Shown here: piece by piece, positions 1 to 9,100 of the stretch
Layout of the letters: each line of letters starts with the position of its first letter
Position numbering within the stretch: position 1 is the first letter of the stretch
Assembly (NCBI GenBank): GCA_017466885.1
Contig: JAFTTH010000004.1
Span: forward strand, 1-64,000
Reading direction: 5' to 3'
Length of the DNA: 64,000 nucleotides
Origin: Oscillospiraceae bacterium
Lineage (GTDB): Bacteria; Bacillota; Clostridia; Oscillospirales; Ruminococcaceae
The notes under the pieces: model-generated
What the model saw: the letters and a program-made list of their open reading frames with translations, nothing else
What the model was told of the DNA's origin: nothing
Databases searched by the model: none
Made by a program: the position numbers and the translations under genes

Positions 1-181
1 CGCCGAGGAAAGGAACGAAAAATATTTCTCAGTAGAATTGGGAGAGATGTACCTGCTGGAGCGACGAGGGATCGATGTACTAGCCGATGAGAGTACATTG
101 GGATTGACCAGATCTAAGATCAGGCCATATAAGCGAGCTATAGGAAAGGCGGCAGGGAGTAAAATCCCTGTCGCCAATTCT

Positions 182-556
182 TTATCTGCGGAAACCCGCC
201 ATCGTTTGCATAATGGCTGCCATACCTTCTGCGCCGATAGTGTCTTCTGCTTCTTTTATACTGATGCTTTCTGATTTATGTACCTTACGTTGCGGTTGTT
301 CGGGAGAGCCGATCATCTCAGTTTTGCCCTGCTCGCTCAACAATCGCCGTACAATACCCTCAATAAGTGCCGTATCAATAGCGGCGGGTTTTATATCGGG
401 TGTCTCCGAACAGTTTATGTAGTGCATTACGGCATTGACGATAAACTGTGCCTTGCGGCGTCCCTGTTGATTGAGAATATCCACTGTTTGCTGATGGCAG
501 GGATCTCCGGGACTGAACTGCACCGTAAACCGCATTGGGTTATTCTTCTGTGCCAT
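182..556 (-). CDS. ParR-like centromere-binding adaptor (putative)
   Basis: A 124-residue protein. Its first 50 residues have the shape of a ribbon-helix-helix DNA-binding domain: a short basic strand (RFTVQF), then two helices containing GRRKAQFIVNAV. The rest is a polar tail. It overlaps the 3' end of the ParM-like gene by 17 nt, with the ribosome-binding site GAGGAG inside that gene, so the two are co-translated. By analogy with type II partition systems it would bind a centromere-like DNA site and couple the element to the actin-like filament. The pairing with ParM is strong; the fold is judged from sequence pattern only. Confidence 0.6.
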   Translation of the reverse strand: MAQKNNPMRFTVQFSPGDPCHQQTVDILNQQGRRKAQFIVNAVMHYINCSETPDIKPAAIDTALIEGIVRRLLSEQGKTEMIGSPEQPQRKVHKSESISIKEAEDTIGAEGMAAIMQTMAGFRR

Positions 557-1466
557 TGTTCATCATCTCCTCGGCTAAAAACAGGCGTTTATAGCCGTTG
601 GTATTTGCAGAAATATCATCCACAAAGATAGGAATACCGACCTTGCCCGACGCTTCAATTTGCTTACGCAGAAGAATGGAACCGCCGCCGACAAAAATGG
701 TCTTACCGGAACGCAGGTCGATCATACGCTCACGGAGCTTACTGAACAGGTCGTCGATAAATAACTGTGCCTGCTCTTTGATAACACGGACGATATCTTC
801 CTCGTAGTCATTGGGTTTGTCCTGCAGCACGGCATCAATATCCGTTTCATCCAGCAGTAAATCAAAATCCGCACTGATTTTGGACTTAATACGGTTGTAA
901 AGCGTAATAACACCGTTTTCCAGCGAATCGCATACTGTCAGATCAGCAGCACCGTATTCCACGAGCAGATAGTCGGCAGTAAATCCGCCAATGTCGATAA
1001 TGATGGACTTAGGGTATCCGAGGATCTTGTCCTGGATAGGAATGGTCGCCGCGTATGCCTGTGGATAGCAACGTGCTTTGCTGATGAAAATGGAATACTG
1101 CTTACCGTCCAGATAAAAGTCAAGAATACCTCTGTTCAGGAAGTAGTTTTCGAATTTCTGATACTGTGTATTGTAGTGGGCAGGCGGTAAACCGATTGCC
1201 AGCTGAATATCCTCCACTACGCCGGACTTATACCCCTGCTTTTGCATTTCAAAGGCAATGGCGAAGAGCGAGAGAATAAAATAGCGGTCATCGGCGGTCT
1301 TATCACGCATATACGGAATACGCTGTTTGGATAGTGAATAGTATTTGTTTCCATACTGCAGGACATTACTGCCGAAAGGCGGCGTGTCGCTCACGTGCAG
1401 AGCTGAGGTGAAGATTTTGCTGTCGGTTTTAATTTGTTTGTTTCCATGGTCGATTGCAATTAGCAT
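540..1466 (-). CDS. parM: ParM/StbA-like actin-fold segregation ATPase
   Basis: A 308-residue actin-like ATPase. The phosphate-1 motif is at the N-terminus (IAIDHGNKQIK, residues 3-13), the phosphate-2 motif DIGGFTAD lies at about 158-165, and the adenosine motif FVGGGS at about 264-269. The length fits plasmid ParM/Alp7 proteins. The family polymerises into filaments that push plasmid copies apart. The start ATG has the site AAGGAG just upstream. It is followed by the ParR-like gene with overlap. On an ICE this suggests the excised circle is actively partitioned, or that the element has plasmid ancestry. Confidence 0.85.
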   Translation of the reverse strand: MLIAIDHGNKQIKTDSKIFTSALHVSDTPPFGSNVLQYGNKYYSLSKQRIPYMRDKTADDRYFILSLFAIAFEMQKQGYKSGVVEDIQLAIGLPPAHYNTQYQKFENYFLNRGILDFYLDGKQYSIFISKARCYPQAYAATIPIQDKILGYPKSIIIDIGGFTADYLLVEYGAADLTVCDSLENGVITLYNRIKSKISADFDLLLDETDIDAVLQDKPNDYEEDIVRVIKEQAQLFIDDLFSKLRERMIDLRSGKTIFVGGGSILLRKQIEASGKVGIPIFVDDISANTNGYKRLFLAEEMMNNGTEE

Positions 1467-1568
1467 AAGAACATCTCCTTTATTTTTTGCTTACACTATC
1501 TTTTTACGACTTTAATACGCATTTCTTCAACCAAAAACAAACTTTTTTCAAAAACTTGCAGAAACCAC

Positions 1569-1622
1569 TTGCAACTATATCAATTAAATGATATAATACT
1601 GATGGTATCAATAAATTGATAC
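1569..1622 (+). promoter_or_regulatory. Sigma-A promoter overlapped by two palindromic operators
   Basis: TTGCAA (1569-1574), a 17-bp spacer and TATAAT (1592-1597) form a near-ideal promoter for the rightward pair of genes. A 16-bp palindrome (1578-1593, TATCAxTTAAxTGATA) fills the spacer. An 18-bp one (1605-1622, GTATCAAT-AA-ATTGATAC) covers the predicted start of transcription. Two matching palindromes placed to block RNA polymerase indicate autorepression, most simply by the Xre protein encoded second in this unit. Confidence 0.8.
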
Positions 1623-1652
1623 ACCGTTGCATTTGAAAGTGAGGTTTTATAT

Positions 1653-2327
1653 ATGATCTTATATCACGGTTCGCCGGAAATAGTAGAGGTGCCCGTTTAT
1701 GGAAAAGGTTCCGAGACCAACGATTACGGCAGAGGATTTTACTGCACAGAAATTGCAGAGCTTGCAAAAGAGTGGGCCTGTCCTACCGTAAAGGACGGTT
1801 TCTCCAATAAGTACGAGTTTGACCTTTCTGATTTGAAAGTATTATATCTCAATAAAGAGGGATATAATATTCTTAATTGGATTGCAATTCTGCTCAACAA
1901 CCGTAAGTTTCCGAAGCGTTCACCCATCGCAAGACAGGCGAGTAAATACATCCTTGAGGAGTTTTTACCTGACATTTCGGGTTATGACGTTATTTGGGGT
2001 TATCGGGCAGACGATTCCTATTTTTCGTATGCCAAGGATTTCCTTAACAACACCATTTCCGTCAATCAGTTATCGCAGGCAATGAAGTTAGGTGAGCTTG
2101 GCGAACAGGTTGTGTTAATGAGCCCGAAAGCATTTGAGAAAATCAAGTTTCTTGAATATGAAATCGTTGACGGCAGCATCTATAATCCCCGTCGTATGGA
2201 TAGAGAGAGCCGTGCAAGAACTGCTTACCTCGATAATCACGGTGCAGACTTTGAGATCGGCCAGGGCGATTTGTTTGTGCGGGATATTATCAGTCAGAAG
2301 GTGAAAAATGATGATCCACGCTTATGA
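1653..2327 (+). CDS. DUF3990 ADP-ribosyltransferase-like protein (putative toxin)
   Basis: A 224-residue protein with the DUF3990 signature: YHGS at residues 4-7, then DYGRGFYCT at about 24-32 followed by an A..EWA helix, and a later LGELGEQVVL segment. DUF3990 proteins resemble the ADP-ribosyltransferase fold; the His of YHGS and the GRGFY strand correspond to NAD-binding elements. The start ATG is preceded by GTGAGG. The gene overlaps the following Xre gene by 20 nt and runs against the surrounding ICE genes, so it is a cargo unit. A toxin-antitoxin role is inferred from gene order and the operator, not shown. Confidence 0.7.
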   Translation: MILYHGSPEIVEVPVYGKGSETNDYGRGFYCTEIAELAKEWACPTVKDGFSNKYEFDLSDLKVLYLNKEGYNILNWIAILLNNRKFPKRSPIARQASKYILEEFLPDISGYDVIWGYRADDSYFSYAKDFLNNTISVNQLSQAMKLGELGEQVVLMSPKAFEKIKFLEYEIVDGSIYNPRRMDRESRARTAYLDNHGADFEIGQGDLFVRDIISQKVKNDDPRL

Positions 2328-2943
2328 TGAAGTTTATTTAGACGATGCTATGGAAACTCTCGGCGGTGCCGTTGAGTATGCAACGCTGTTTTGCGATATA
2401 GATGGACAGGAGTTTATCGACTTATTTGTTGCCAGCGATATTTCTGCGGAGTTCGGCAGAGGCAATGTAAAATATATTTCCGGCATGTCTGGCATTGAGC
2501 TCGCAAGACTGATACTTGAAAAGTGCGGTAAAAAGGTCGCTGACATAGAGGCGCTTCCGTATATAGACTATCCACCTGAATATTGGGTTGGTTGGATATT
2601 GGCATATTACCAGTGGTACACAGGTAAGTCCTTTTCCACCATCTGTAGAAAGATAACCTATCAGTCAATGAACGACTTATACGGTGTATTGCACGAAGCA
2701 GATCCCAGCAAGGCGGTTAGCATCTTTGACGATATTATGAAAAACAGTGGTGAAACGAATCTTGCAAGATTGCGGAAGAATAGAGGATTGTCTCAATCGC
2801 AACTTGCAAAAGCCGCAGACATTTCCATTCGTTCTATTCAGCTATACGAGCAAAGACAAACTGATATTAACAATGCACAACACAATCACTTAAAAACACT
2901 TTCAAAGGTGCTTGGGTGTACGATTGATGATTTGTTAGAATAA
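2308..2943 (+). CDS. Xre-family regulator with N-terminal partner domain (putative antitoxin)
   Basis: A 211-residue two-part protein. Residues 1-145 are an alpha-rich domain of unknown function, with a GRGNxKYISGMSG segment and Trp/Tyr-rich stretches (PEYWVGWILAYYQWY). Residues 150-211 are a standard Cro/CI HTH (LARLRKNRGLSQSQLAKAADISIRSIQ). It overlaps the DUF3990 gene, so production is coupled. The HTH would bind the palindromes at 1578-1622; the N-terminal part is the likely contact for the partner. The unit ends at a bidirectional terminator 3 nt beyond the stop. Confidence 0.7.
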   Translation: MMIHAYDEVYLDDAMETLGGAVEYATLFCDIDGQEFIDLFVASDISAEFGRGNVKYISGMSGIELARLILEKCGKKVADIEALPYIDYPPEYWVGWILAYYQWYTGKSFSTICRKITYQSMNDLYGVLHEADPSKAVSIFDDIMKNSGETNLARLRKNRGLSQSQLAKAADISIRSIQLYEQRQTDINNAQHNHLKTLSKVLGCTIDDLLE

Positions 2944-2945
2944 AG

Positions 2946-2984
2946 AAAAAGAGCCGACAGACCAAAAATCTGTCGGCTCTTTGC
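2946..2984. terminator. Bidirectional intrinsic terminator
   Basis: A stem of about 13 bp (AAGAGCCGACAGA with its complement) with a 7-nt loop, flanked by A-rich and T-rich tails. It lies between the convergent Xre gene and the next minus-strand gene and can serve both. Confidence 0.85.
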
Positions 2985-2991
2985 GTATAAC

Positions 2992-3471
2992 CTATGTGGT
3001 GTGTTCAATCACACCACGTTTCTTTTTGAGTTCGGCAATATATGCCTTCCACTTTTTGTTGCTTTCTTCGGCACGTTTCCGTTCCGCTTCCTGCTCTTCG
3101 GGAGATAACGCCTCAAATTCCCACTGCATACGGTCTCTCGAAACAGCACCACACATCGTACAGAGAATAGAGTGTGCAATTTCGTTTACCGTCTTCGGGT
3201 GGTTCTTTAAGACTTCTTCGCCTTCCTCGAAGATCTTAACGAACAGTTCATATTGCTTTTCGGTGATAAACTCCCAGCCGTAATCGTCTTGGATTTCTCC
3301 GATATGCCGATACTGCATTACCTGTTGGAATTGCTGTTTTCGAGCCTCTTCCTCACGCTTGACGGCTTTGGCGTATTTATCTATCAATCGACGCAAATCC
3401 TTTTCGATTTTTTCGCAGGCTTTGGCTTCCATAATGTATCCGTTGGCAACGGGATCGGTATAGGTCCGCAT
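2992..3471 (-). CDS. Hypothetical ICE protein, charged and helical
   Basis: Not recognised as a named family. A 159-residue, strongly charged protein with long Lys/Glu-rich helices at both ends (CEKIEKDLRRLIDKYAKA near the N-terminus, EEQEAERKRAEESNKKWK near the C-terminus) that could form coiled coils, and a central Cys pair (CTMC). The start ATG follows GGGAGG. It is the last gene of a minus-strand operon that begins at the HTH gene at 5936 and ends at the terminator at 2946-2984. Confidence 0.7.
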   Translation of the reverse strand: MRTYTDPVANGYIMEAKACEKIEKDLRRLIDKYAKAVKREEEARKQQFQQVMQYRHIGEIQDDYGWEFITEKQYELFVKIFEEGEEVLKNHPKTVNEIAHSILCTMCGAVSRDRMQWEFEALSPEEQEAERKRAEESNKKWKAYIAELKKKRGVIEHTT

Positions 3472-3966
3472 TTAAACACCTCCCATATACTCAAACAACT
3501 CGTGTGCCCCGGGTACATAAAGTTTGCCGTTGTCCGTACACCTGAAAATATCAAAGGTATGGTCGCCGGACGCCACATAAAACTCGTCATAGTCATAGCG
3601 GTATTTTTGTATTCTGCCAGCAATGTTACTGTCGGCAAAAAAGCCAAGGTCTGTATCTGTGCGGAGCTTCCTTGTTAAAAGTATAAAATCATTGTTTTCC
3701 TGTTTGGTAAAGAAGCCATACGGAATGAAGTGATAGCCGCCATAGGTAAACACACCGTCTTCGACGGGCGTTACCATTTCCTCATAGCAATCGGCAAGAT
3801 CCTCGGTATCAAAATTGACTACCGAGCCGTCCTGCTCAACGTGGATATAGCAGCCATCATCACCGCAGATACAGATTTTCGCCTGCTGCGGTAGTTTGCC
3901 TAATTGTTCTATCAGCTCTCCGACCGATAGATTATCTTTATGAAATCGCTTTGATAAATCGTACAT
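3472..3966 (-). CDS. Hypothetical ICE protein
   Basis: 164 residues in two parts: an N-terminal segment of about 60 residues (LSVGELIEQLGKLPQQAKI, then a strand pair around GDDGCYIHV), and a C-terminal part with GGYHFIPYG and YDEFYVASGDHTFDIFRC. I recall the C-terminal motifs from hypothetical proteins of Clostridia ICEs, but no function is known to me. ATG 3966 is preferred over 3972 because AAGGAG then lies 7 nt upstream. It ends directly against the next gene in the operon. Confidence 0.7.
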   Translation of the reverse strand: MYDLSKRFHKDNLSVGELIEQLGKLPQQAKICICGDDGCYIHVEQDGSVVNFDTEDLADCYEEMVTPVEDGVFTYGGYHFIPYGFFTKQENNDFILLTRKLRTDTDLGFFADSNIAGRIQKYRYDYDEFYVASGDHTFDIFRCTDNGKLYVPGAHELFEYMGGV

Positions 3967-3980
3967 AATCATTCTCCTTT

Positions 3981-4742
3981 TTATGCTGCCTTTGGCATAC
4001 AGTCAGATATACTCAACTGACAATCCTCAGTGGCAAATCGTTCATCCAGATCGTGAACGGTACAGTTTGGCTTGAAAGTGCGGGGGCTTTCTAAATCCCA
4101 CTGAAGCATCATAGCCCAGTACTGAGGATAATCACGGCGCAATACACGCAGCGAGTCAAGATTCTGCTTCACACAAAACCAACATCCTAACCGTCTGAAT
4201 TTTTCATATAATGGATTCATCATATTCCGTTCCAACAGAAAAGATATACAGTCCTTTTCTGTCATACCCCAATTCGCAAGCGGAGCACGGCAGAAGGAAT
4301 CTAAACGCTCCAATCTCTCCGGTTCATCGGCGGCAATTCCTAAATAGCGGATGTGCTTACCATATGACTTATAATGATTGCGGATTGTGCGGAGCTTCAG
4401 TCTGTCATTGCACCAAGCACCGACTGTCAGCGGATAGCCGTATATTATGCCGGTCCGTTGCCCTGACATATAGACTTGATGAAATACATCGTCAAAATTC
4501 AAAACGGATGGAACAACGGTGATTTTGCGGTGGATATAATCTTCTACACGCTCAATGTATTCGTACATCTCCGGAAGTTCAGCACCGATGGTGGCTGTTG
4601 CCATTACCTTGATGAAAACAATATCATCTATCGGCATCCCTTCCTCGATCATACGGATAAGCATTGCCGTGGAGTCCTTACCGCCGCTGAAGCTGACGAT
4701 ATGTTTAATATCGTCAGCAGGGCGGCTTTTACAAACATACAT
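3981..4742 (-). CDS. PAPS-reductase-family PP-loop protein
   Basis: A 253-residue member of the phosphoadenosine phosphosulfate reductase-like adenine nucleotide hydrolases. The PP-loop SGGKDST is at residues 19-25. A conserved ICGAWCNDRLK-like segment (GAWCNDRLKLRTIR) and a late Cys motif (GCWFCVKQ) could hold a metal or cluster. The fold activates a substrate by adenylation for sulfur or nucleotide chemistry. In mobile elements such proteins are linked to nucleic-acid modification, but no partner Dnd or tRNA-thiolation gene is adjacent. Start and upstream stop share one base (TGATG), so translation is coupled. Confidence 0.8.
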   Translation of the reverse strand: MYVCKSRPADDIKHIVSFSGGKDSTAMLIRMIEEGMPIDDIVFIKVMATATIGAELPEMYEYIERVEDYIHRKITVVPSVLNFDDVFHQVYMSGQRTGIIYGYPLTVGAWCNDRLKLRTIRNHYKSYGKHIRYLGIAADEPERLERLDSFCRAPLANWGMTEKDCISFLLERNMMNPLYEKFRRLGCWFCVKQNLDSLRVLRRDYPQYWAMMLQWDLESPRTFKPNCTVHDLDERFATEDCQLSISDCMPKAA

Positions 4743-5152
4743 CAGCTTTTGCTAAACGCATGTAGGTAAATGTGATAGTCTCCCCTGTGGGGAATACATC
4801 TTATCCAGAACAAGCAGAGTGTCCCTTCGTAATAAAAGTTATATTCATCTCTGCTATGCTCATTTACCTTTGCTTCAGGATGGTTTCGGCAATATGTAAG
4901 CATAGCCTCAAAGTCAGAAAAAGCGTTCTTTGCGACAAGCCGCTCATACGCCTTATCAATTTCTACGGCTATGTTTGGCGTACACAATTCATTATGGCAG
5001 GGCCAGATGGTATTGTGCCACCTATATCCATCATAATCGGCGCGGATATGCCCGATCTTACGTGGATAGGAGCCGGATTTATCCTTTTCACCGAACACCT
5101 CCGGGAAAGAACATGTTGTTTTAAGTTCGTCCAAAATACACATTTGGCTCAT
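4742..5152 (-). CDS. Hypothetical ICE protein
   Basis: Unrecognised 136-residue protein. Visible features are aromatic and Trp residues around YDGYRWHNTIWPCHNE, and a C-terminal strand-rich part with FWIRCIPHRGDYHIYLHAF. The start ATG follows AGGAG at a good distance. Its stop overlaps the PP-loop gene start by one base and its start lies beside the Cys-rich gene, so the three form a tightly coupled unit and may act together. No catalytic motif is evident. Confidence 0.65.
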   Translation of the reverse strand: MSQMCILDELKTTCSFPEVFGEKDKSGSYPRKIGHIRADYDGYRWHNTIWPCHNELCTPNIAVEIDKAYERLVAKNAFSDFEAMLTYCRNHPEAKVNEHSRDEYNFYYEGTLCLFWIRCIPHRGDYHIYLHAFSKS

Positions 5153-5442
5153 AATTCTTTACTCCTTTCTTTCTTGGGCTCTACCCAAAGAGGACAGTTA
5201 AATCTTGATACCTGTCCCGGTGCAACACAAAACTTGCATAACCCCTTAATTCCACAAGAATTACAATTAGGAAGACTTGTGATGTTGTCATACAGTTCTT
5301 TGTATTCTTCGGGATTAGTATATGTTTCATCAGGATCAGCTTCGAGCGGACAAGCATAACACTTATCAACGCTTGGCATCATACAGCCCATATCGGGATC
5401 GTAGCATCCACAATCAAGGCAAGGGTTTTTCTCTCGTTTCAT
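5149..5442 (-). CDS. Small Cys-rich, probably metal-binding protein
   Basis: A 97-residue protein with about a dozen cysteines in CxxC-like groups: CLDCGCYDPDMGC near the start, KCYACP in the middle, and CNSCGIKGLCKFC followed by FNCPLW near the end. This is the pattern of a zinc- or Fe-S-binding protein. ATG 5442 is preferred to the upstream TTG at 5448 because AAGGGA lies at suitable spacing. It overlaps the end of the downstream gene (5149-5152) and sits next to the PP-loop protein, where a metal or sulfur role would make sense. Confidence 0.65.
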   Translation of the reverse strand: MKREKNPCLDCGCYDPDMGCMMPSVDKCYACPLEADPDETYTNPEEYKELYDNITSLPNCNSCGIKGLCKFCVAPGQVSRFNCPLWVEPKKERSKEL

Positions 5443-5444
5443 GT

Positions 5445-5936
5445 TCAATTATCCCTTTCATTAAATTTTGAATCGGAAGTCGCCATTTTTTCCTTATAGT
5501 TCTTCAAATGACGCCTTACCGTTACCTCTGTAATGTTTAACCTTTCTGCAATCTCCGAAACGGCTATATCAGGGTTTTCCTTATACATAGATACAACCTC
5601 ATTTTCATATGAATCAGAACGTTTAGGGTAAACACGCAGAATAATGGAATCTTCGTCTGGAGGTGGCTTCAACACTTCTGTCAGAGAAAATCCCAGTCTT
5701 ACACATAAGATGGCAACCATCTTTAGCGGCATTTTTGCCTCTCGATCTGGCCCTAACCAAGAATGCAAGGTTTCTCTTTCTAACCCACATAACTTGCCTA
5801 AGTAACCATTTCGGCCCCTTTTAGGATATTCGTGTTTATCAAGCATACATCCAATGTTATATGCAAGTGCTTTGCGACTGATTTTTTCGTGCATAGAAAT
5901 GATGTTTAGTATCCATTCTGCATCTCTATCTAACAT
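5445..5936 (-). CDS. HTH DNA-binding protein
   Basis: A 163-residue protein that heads the minus-strand accessory operon. The C-terminal 60 residues contain a helix-turn-helix (IAVSEIAERLNITEVTVRRHLKNY) of the type seen in DeoR/sigma-like regulators. The N-terminal half (GCMLDKHEYPKRGRNGYLGKLCGLERETLHSWLG) also looks like a helical DNA-binding segment. ATG 5936 is chosen because GGAGGT lies 5 nt upstream. A role as regulator of the operon or of transfer is likely but not shown. Confidence 0.65.
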   Translation of the reverse strand: MLDRDAEWILNIISMHEKISRKALAYNIGCMLDKHEYPKRGRNGYLGKLCGLERETLHSWLGPDREAKMPLKMVAILCVRLGFSLTEVLKPPPDEDSIILRVYPKRSDSYENEVVSMYKENPDIAVSEIAERLNITEVTVRRHLKNYKEKMATSDSKFNERDN

Positions 5937-6006
5937 ATTTACCTCCACTATTTTGCTTTTTTAAATTTTGAATAATGAAAAATAGTGCATCATATCCTAT
6001 TATCTT

Positions 6007-6069
6007 GCGGAAGAGGATTTGCACCTCTTATGACATAACTGACACCGCATCCACGCCTTACACGTCCGC
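6007..6069 (-). other. tRNA-like structured element (acceptor stem and T-arm mimic)
   Basis: On the minus strand a 5-bp stem GCGGA (6069-6065) / TCCGC (6011-6007) encloses a 5-bp stem with 7-nt loop AGAGG-TGCAAAT-CCTCT (6028-6012), which copies the T-arm next to an acceptor stem. No convincing D-arm or anticodon arm is seen, and the total is only about 63 nt, so it is not a normal tRNA. It lies in a 227-bp gap between the methylase-helicase and the HTH gene. Confidence 0.35.
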
Positions 6070-6093
6070 TTCCTCCCGAAAATTCGGTTTCAC

Positions 6094-6130
6094 GGGGCAG
6101 TGATTTATGTCACTACTGTTGCCCCTTTTT
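6094..6130 (+). terminator. Stem-loop followed by T-tract
   Basis: GGGGCA (6094-6099) pairs with TGCCCC (6120-6125), a nested GTGA/TCAC stem sits inside, and TTTTT follows on the plus strand. It has terminator form for rightward RNA, although no rightward gene ends here, and may instead be part of a larger structured RNA with the tRNA-like element just upstream. Confidence 0.4.
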
Positions 6131-6163
6131 CGTGCGTCTACCTATTCCGCCACCGCAAGATTA

Positions 6164-9100
6164 TTACGCTATTTTCTGCTTACCCCAACGGATATGGAAT
6201 TTACCTTCTTCGTCTTGCTCACGGTACATCAGCAACGAAAGTAGATCATAGTCAACACCAAACTTATCGTATATGGCGTCAAGGTCCGCATCCTGTCCTT
6301 TCATAAACAGATTGATCTTTTCCTTTGCCATCACCATCTGCATCAGATTAGACTCAATACTGCCACCGTAGGTTACGAAATAAATATCCTTCCAATCGGT
6401 TGAGTTGTAACGAACAAAGCGCATATAAAACTGACTCATTCGTGCGTTGTTGTAGTGGAGCTCCGGTATAATAACCTTATTAACAAACTCAAAGTTTACG
6501 CTGGACGGTAAGCTCTGCTGTGTGCAAAGCAATATGCCGTTACCGCTTTCTTTGAGTGTTGTCCTCAGCTTGCGCCGCTGGGCAAAGGTAGTAGTAGAGC
6601 CGGTTACAACAAATATCTTCCTGTCAGGGAACGCTTCCTCCAAAAGCCGCTTATACGCATCTAATACGACTTTATGGCGTACACCGATGGCAACGACCTC
6701 ATTGCTGAACTCGTCCACCATATCAATAATTTTCATTATCTTTACAGGTGCATCGCCGGTATATTCCACGACCGTATCGGGTGCGGCGCTGATCCGCAGC
6801 ATTAAGGTAATCTGCTGAATGAGCCGCATCATCGAATCCTTGCGAGAATTGCCTGTGGAGGCAAAATAATTACTCCGCATTTCGTAGAACTTTTCCATAG
6901 CCAGCTGATAGACCTCACGCTCGGCAGGCGAGAAGACAAGTGGGACTTGATGAATACGCCGTATCTCTTTACCGACAACCTCTGCAAAGGTGCGGGTAAT
7001 AACCGTCTTATCCAGGATCTCACTGAGCACGTCGGAATTATAAATATCCTGTGTGCGCTGCCCGACACCGAAAACGGTAATCTTTTCGGGCAAGTGGGAT
7101 GCTGTGAATAAACGGTAGCCTTCCTTATACGCAGGAATCGGTTTGCCGAAATAGGGATTTCCGTCATGGCTTAAATGGTCTTCGCCGCGTTCATAGTGAT
7201 ACAAGGTATCAGACCAAGAGAGCATATTGACGGAATTGTTATAAAGCAATTCCAACTGAGGAACAAACTCCGATATATTGTTTCGGGTGCTGGTTCCCGT
7301 AGTCAACAGCTTCATTTTGCATCGGCGGAAGATACTTAACACCGCCTTGGTGCGAACGCTTGACGGGTTCGACATTTCATCGCTTTCGTCAAAGACAAGG
7401 TTTATCTTTTGGTTGTGCATCCGTATCCATCGCTTGAGCTGCCTTTTATACTTGCTGACAAAATTCAGTGTGGCAATAACAAAATCACCACGCTTGATTT
7501 TCTGCAGGTCAGACAGCTTCTCTACAAACACGTAAGAAATGTTGTAATTGGGCAATACCACATCCCAGTTATTGCGGATAGAGATTGCCGGCGATATAAC
7601 CCATGTGTGATGGATATTTTGCTTTTCCATTCGATACATAGCCGTTGAGATGCCCGCAAGGGTCTTACCGCTGCCTTGCTCCCATTGTAGAAGACCGTAC
7701 CGTTTCTGCAGGATTAGATTGAGGTCGTGCCGCTGAATATCATTCAGGCGGATTTCTTCCTCGTTTTCGTTGTCCCACAAATGAAAGTCGGCAAGCCATT
7801 TGGCGATATCGGGGTCCTCCTGCATACAGGAAAAAGGCATATTCTGCGTTGCATATTCCCGTTGCTTTTTGCGTATCAGCCTCTCATAGCCCGGAAACTC
7901 ACCTAACCCATCCGTTGACGCTATCTCGTAGATCGGTACTGGGTTCTTCATTTCATCGGACATTTGCTTACGTGCCTTAGCACTGTAACCCTTATACACA
8001 AAGTCATAGTCCCGTTTTACAAGAGCAATACGGTCCTCGGGCGGCTTTGCGTTCTGTTTGGCAAGCGTCCTTTGAAGGTATGAAATAACCTTGGGCTCGG
8101 TCAGCTTTGTTTTGCACCAGGTTTCATAAGGCATATCCTCCGGTTGCTTTTGGGTAAAGAACCGATGCACATACTCACAGCACTTGGAATAATGCTCTTT
8201 AAGGCGCGGATGGCACTTAATTTGATAAAGCATCTTTTCCACGCGGTACATAAAGTTTTCGGATAACTCTCTGTCCTTGGCAAGTTCCTTTAGGGTGTTA
8301 TACCGATTAGATTCCAATGAGCGTTTGGCTCCGGCTAACAGGTTGGTGGTTATCCATTCCACCGCTGTTTTATGGTCGTAATCGGTGGATAGACGGTAAT
8401 CTATCTTTATCCGATAGGGCTTACCGGTATCGCCATCCATTCGCTTTTGCCAAAACTGCAGTTTGGTCTCAAAATACGGCACACCCATACGCATAAATGC
8501 ACTGTACGGGAGAGCTACCTGACCGAGAAAATGAAAACGTTCATTCATCACCGCAATATCCGTCTTGTTTGAAAAATCATCGGCAAGGAAGGATTGCGGA
8601 ACGATAATTGCCATAATACCGTTGGGTTTTAACAATTCCGCCGCCTTTTGACAGTAGAAGAGCTGTGAGGATATTTCCTTGCCGCCCTCGATCCACCATT
8701 TAAGATTAAACGGCGGATTTCCCACCACATAATCAAAACGGGTGGAAGGTGCATAAGTACGAATATCCTTATTCTCCAGATTGGCAGCAGGATACAAATG
8801 GTGAGCCACCTTATAGGCATCGGTATCAAGTTCACATCCGTAAAGATTGCTCTCCGTAGGCATAAAATTGAAGAAACCACCGGCGCCACAGGTCAAGTCC
8901 GCTATAATCGCATCCTTTGAAGGGGCAAGACATTCTGCGACCAGTCTGCAAAGGAAGAACGGCGTAAAAAACTGACCGTTCTCAATTTCCTTTTTAGCAT
9001 CGCTGTATTCTGCATAATTGTCGTAATCCGACCTATTAAGTCCGTGAAGACCGCCAATACCCGTATAGGCATTATAGATATCATCGTCGCTGATCTGAAA

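Noticed and set aside
2..274. Open plus-strand frame from the window edge (continuing from GAGGAAAGGAACG)
   Set aside because: It has no start in the window, runs antisense into the ParR-like gene and shows no recognisable motif. It could be the end of a real gene, but nothing supports it.
3981..4742. DndC of a phosphorothioate DNA-modification system
   Set aside because: The PP-loop family is right, but no dndB, dndD or dndE-like genes are nearby and the protein is too short for DndC.
6007..6069. A true tRNA gene on the minus strand
   Set aside because: No D-arm, no anticodon stem, T-loop TGCAAAT lacks the usual TTC start, and total length is too short. Listed only as a tRNA-like element.
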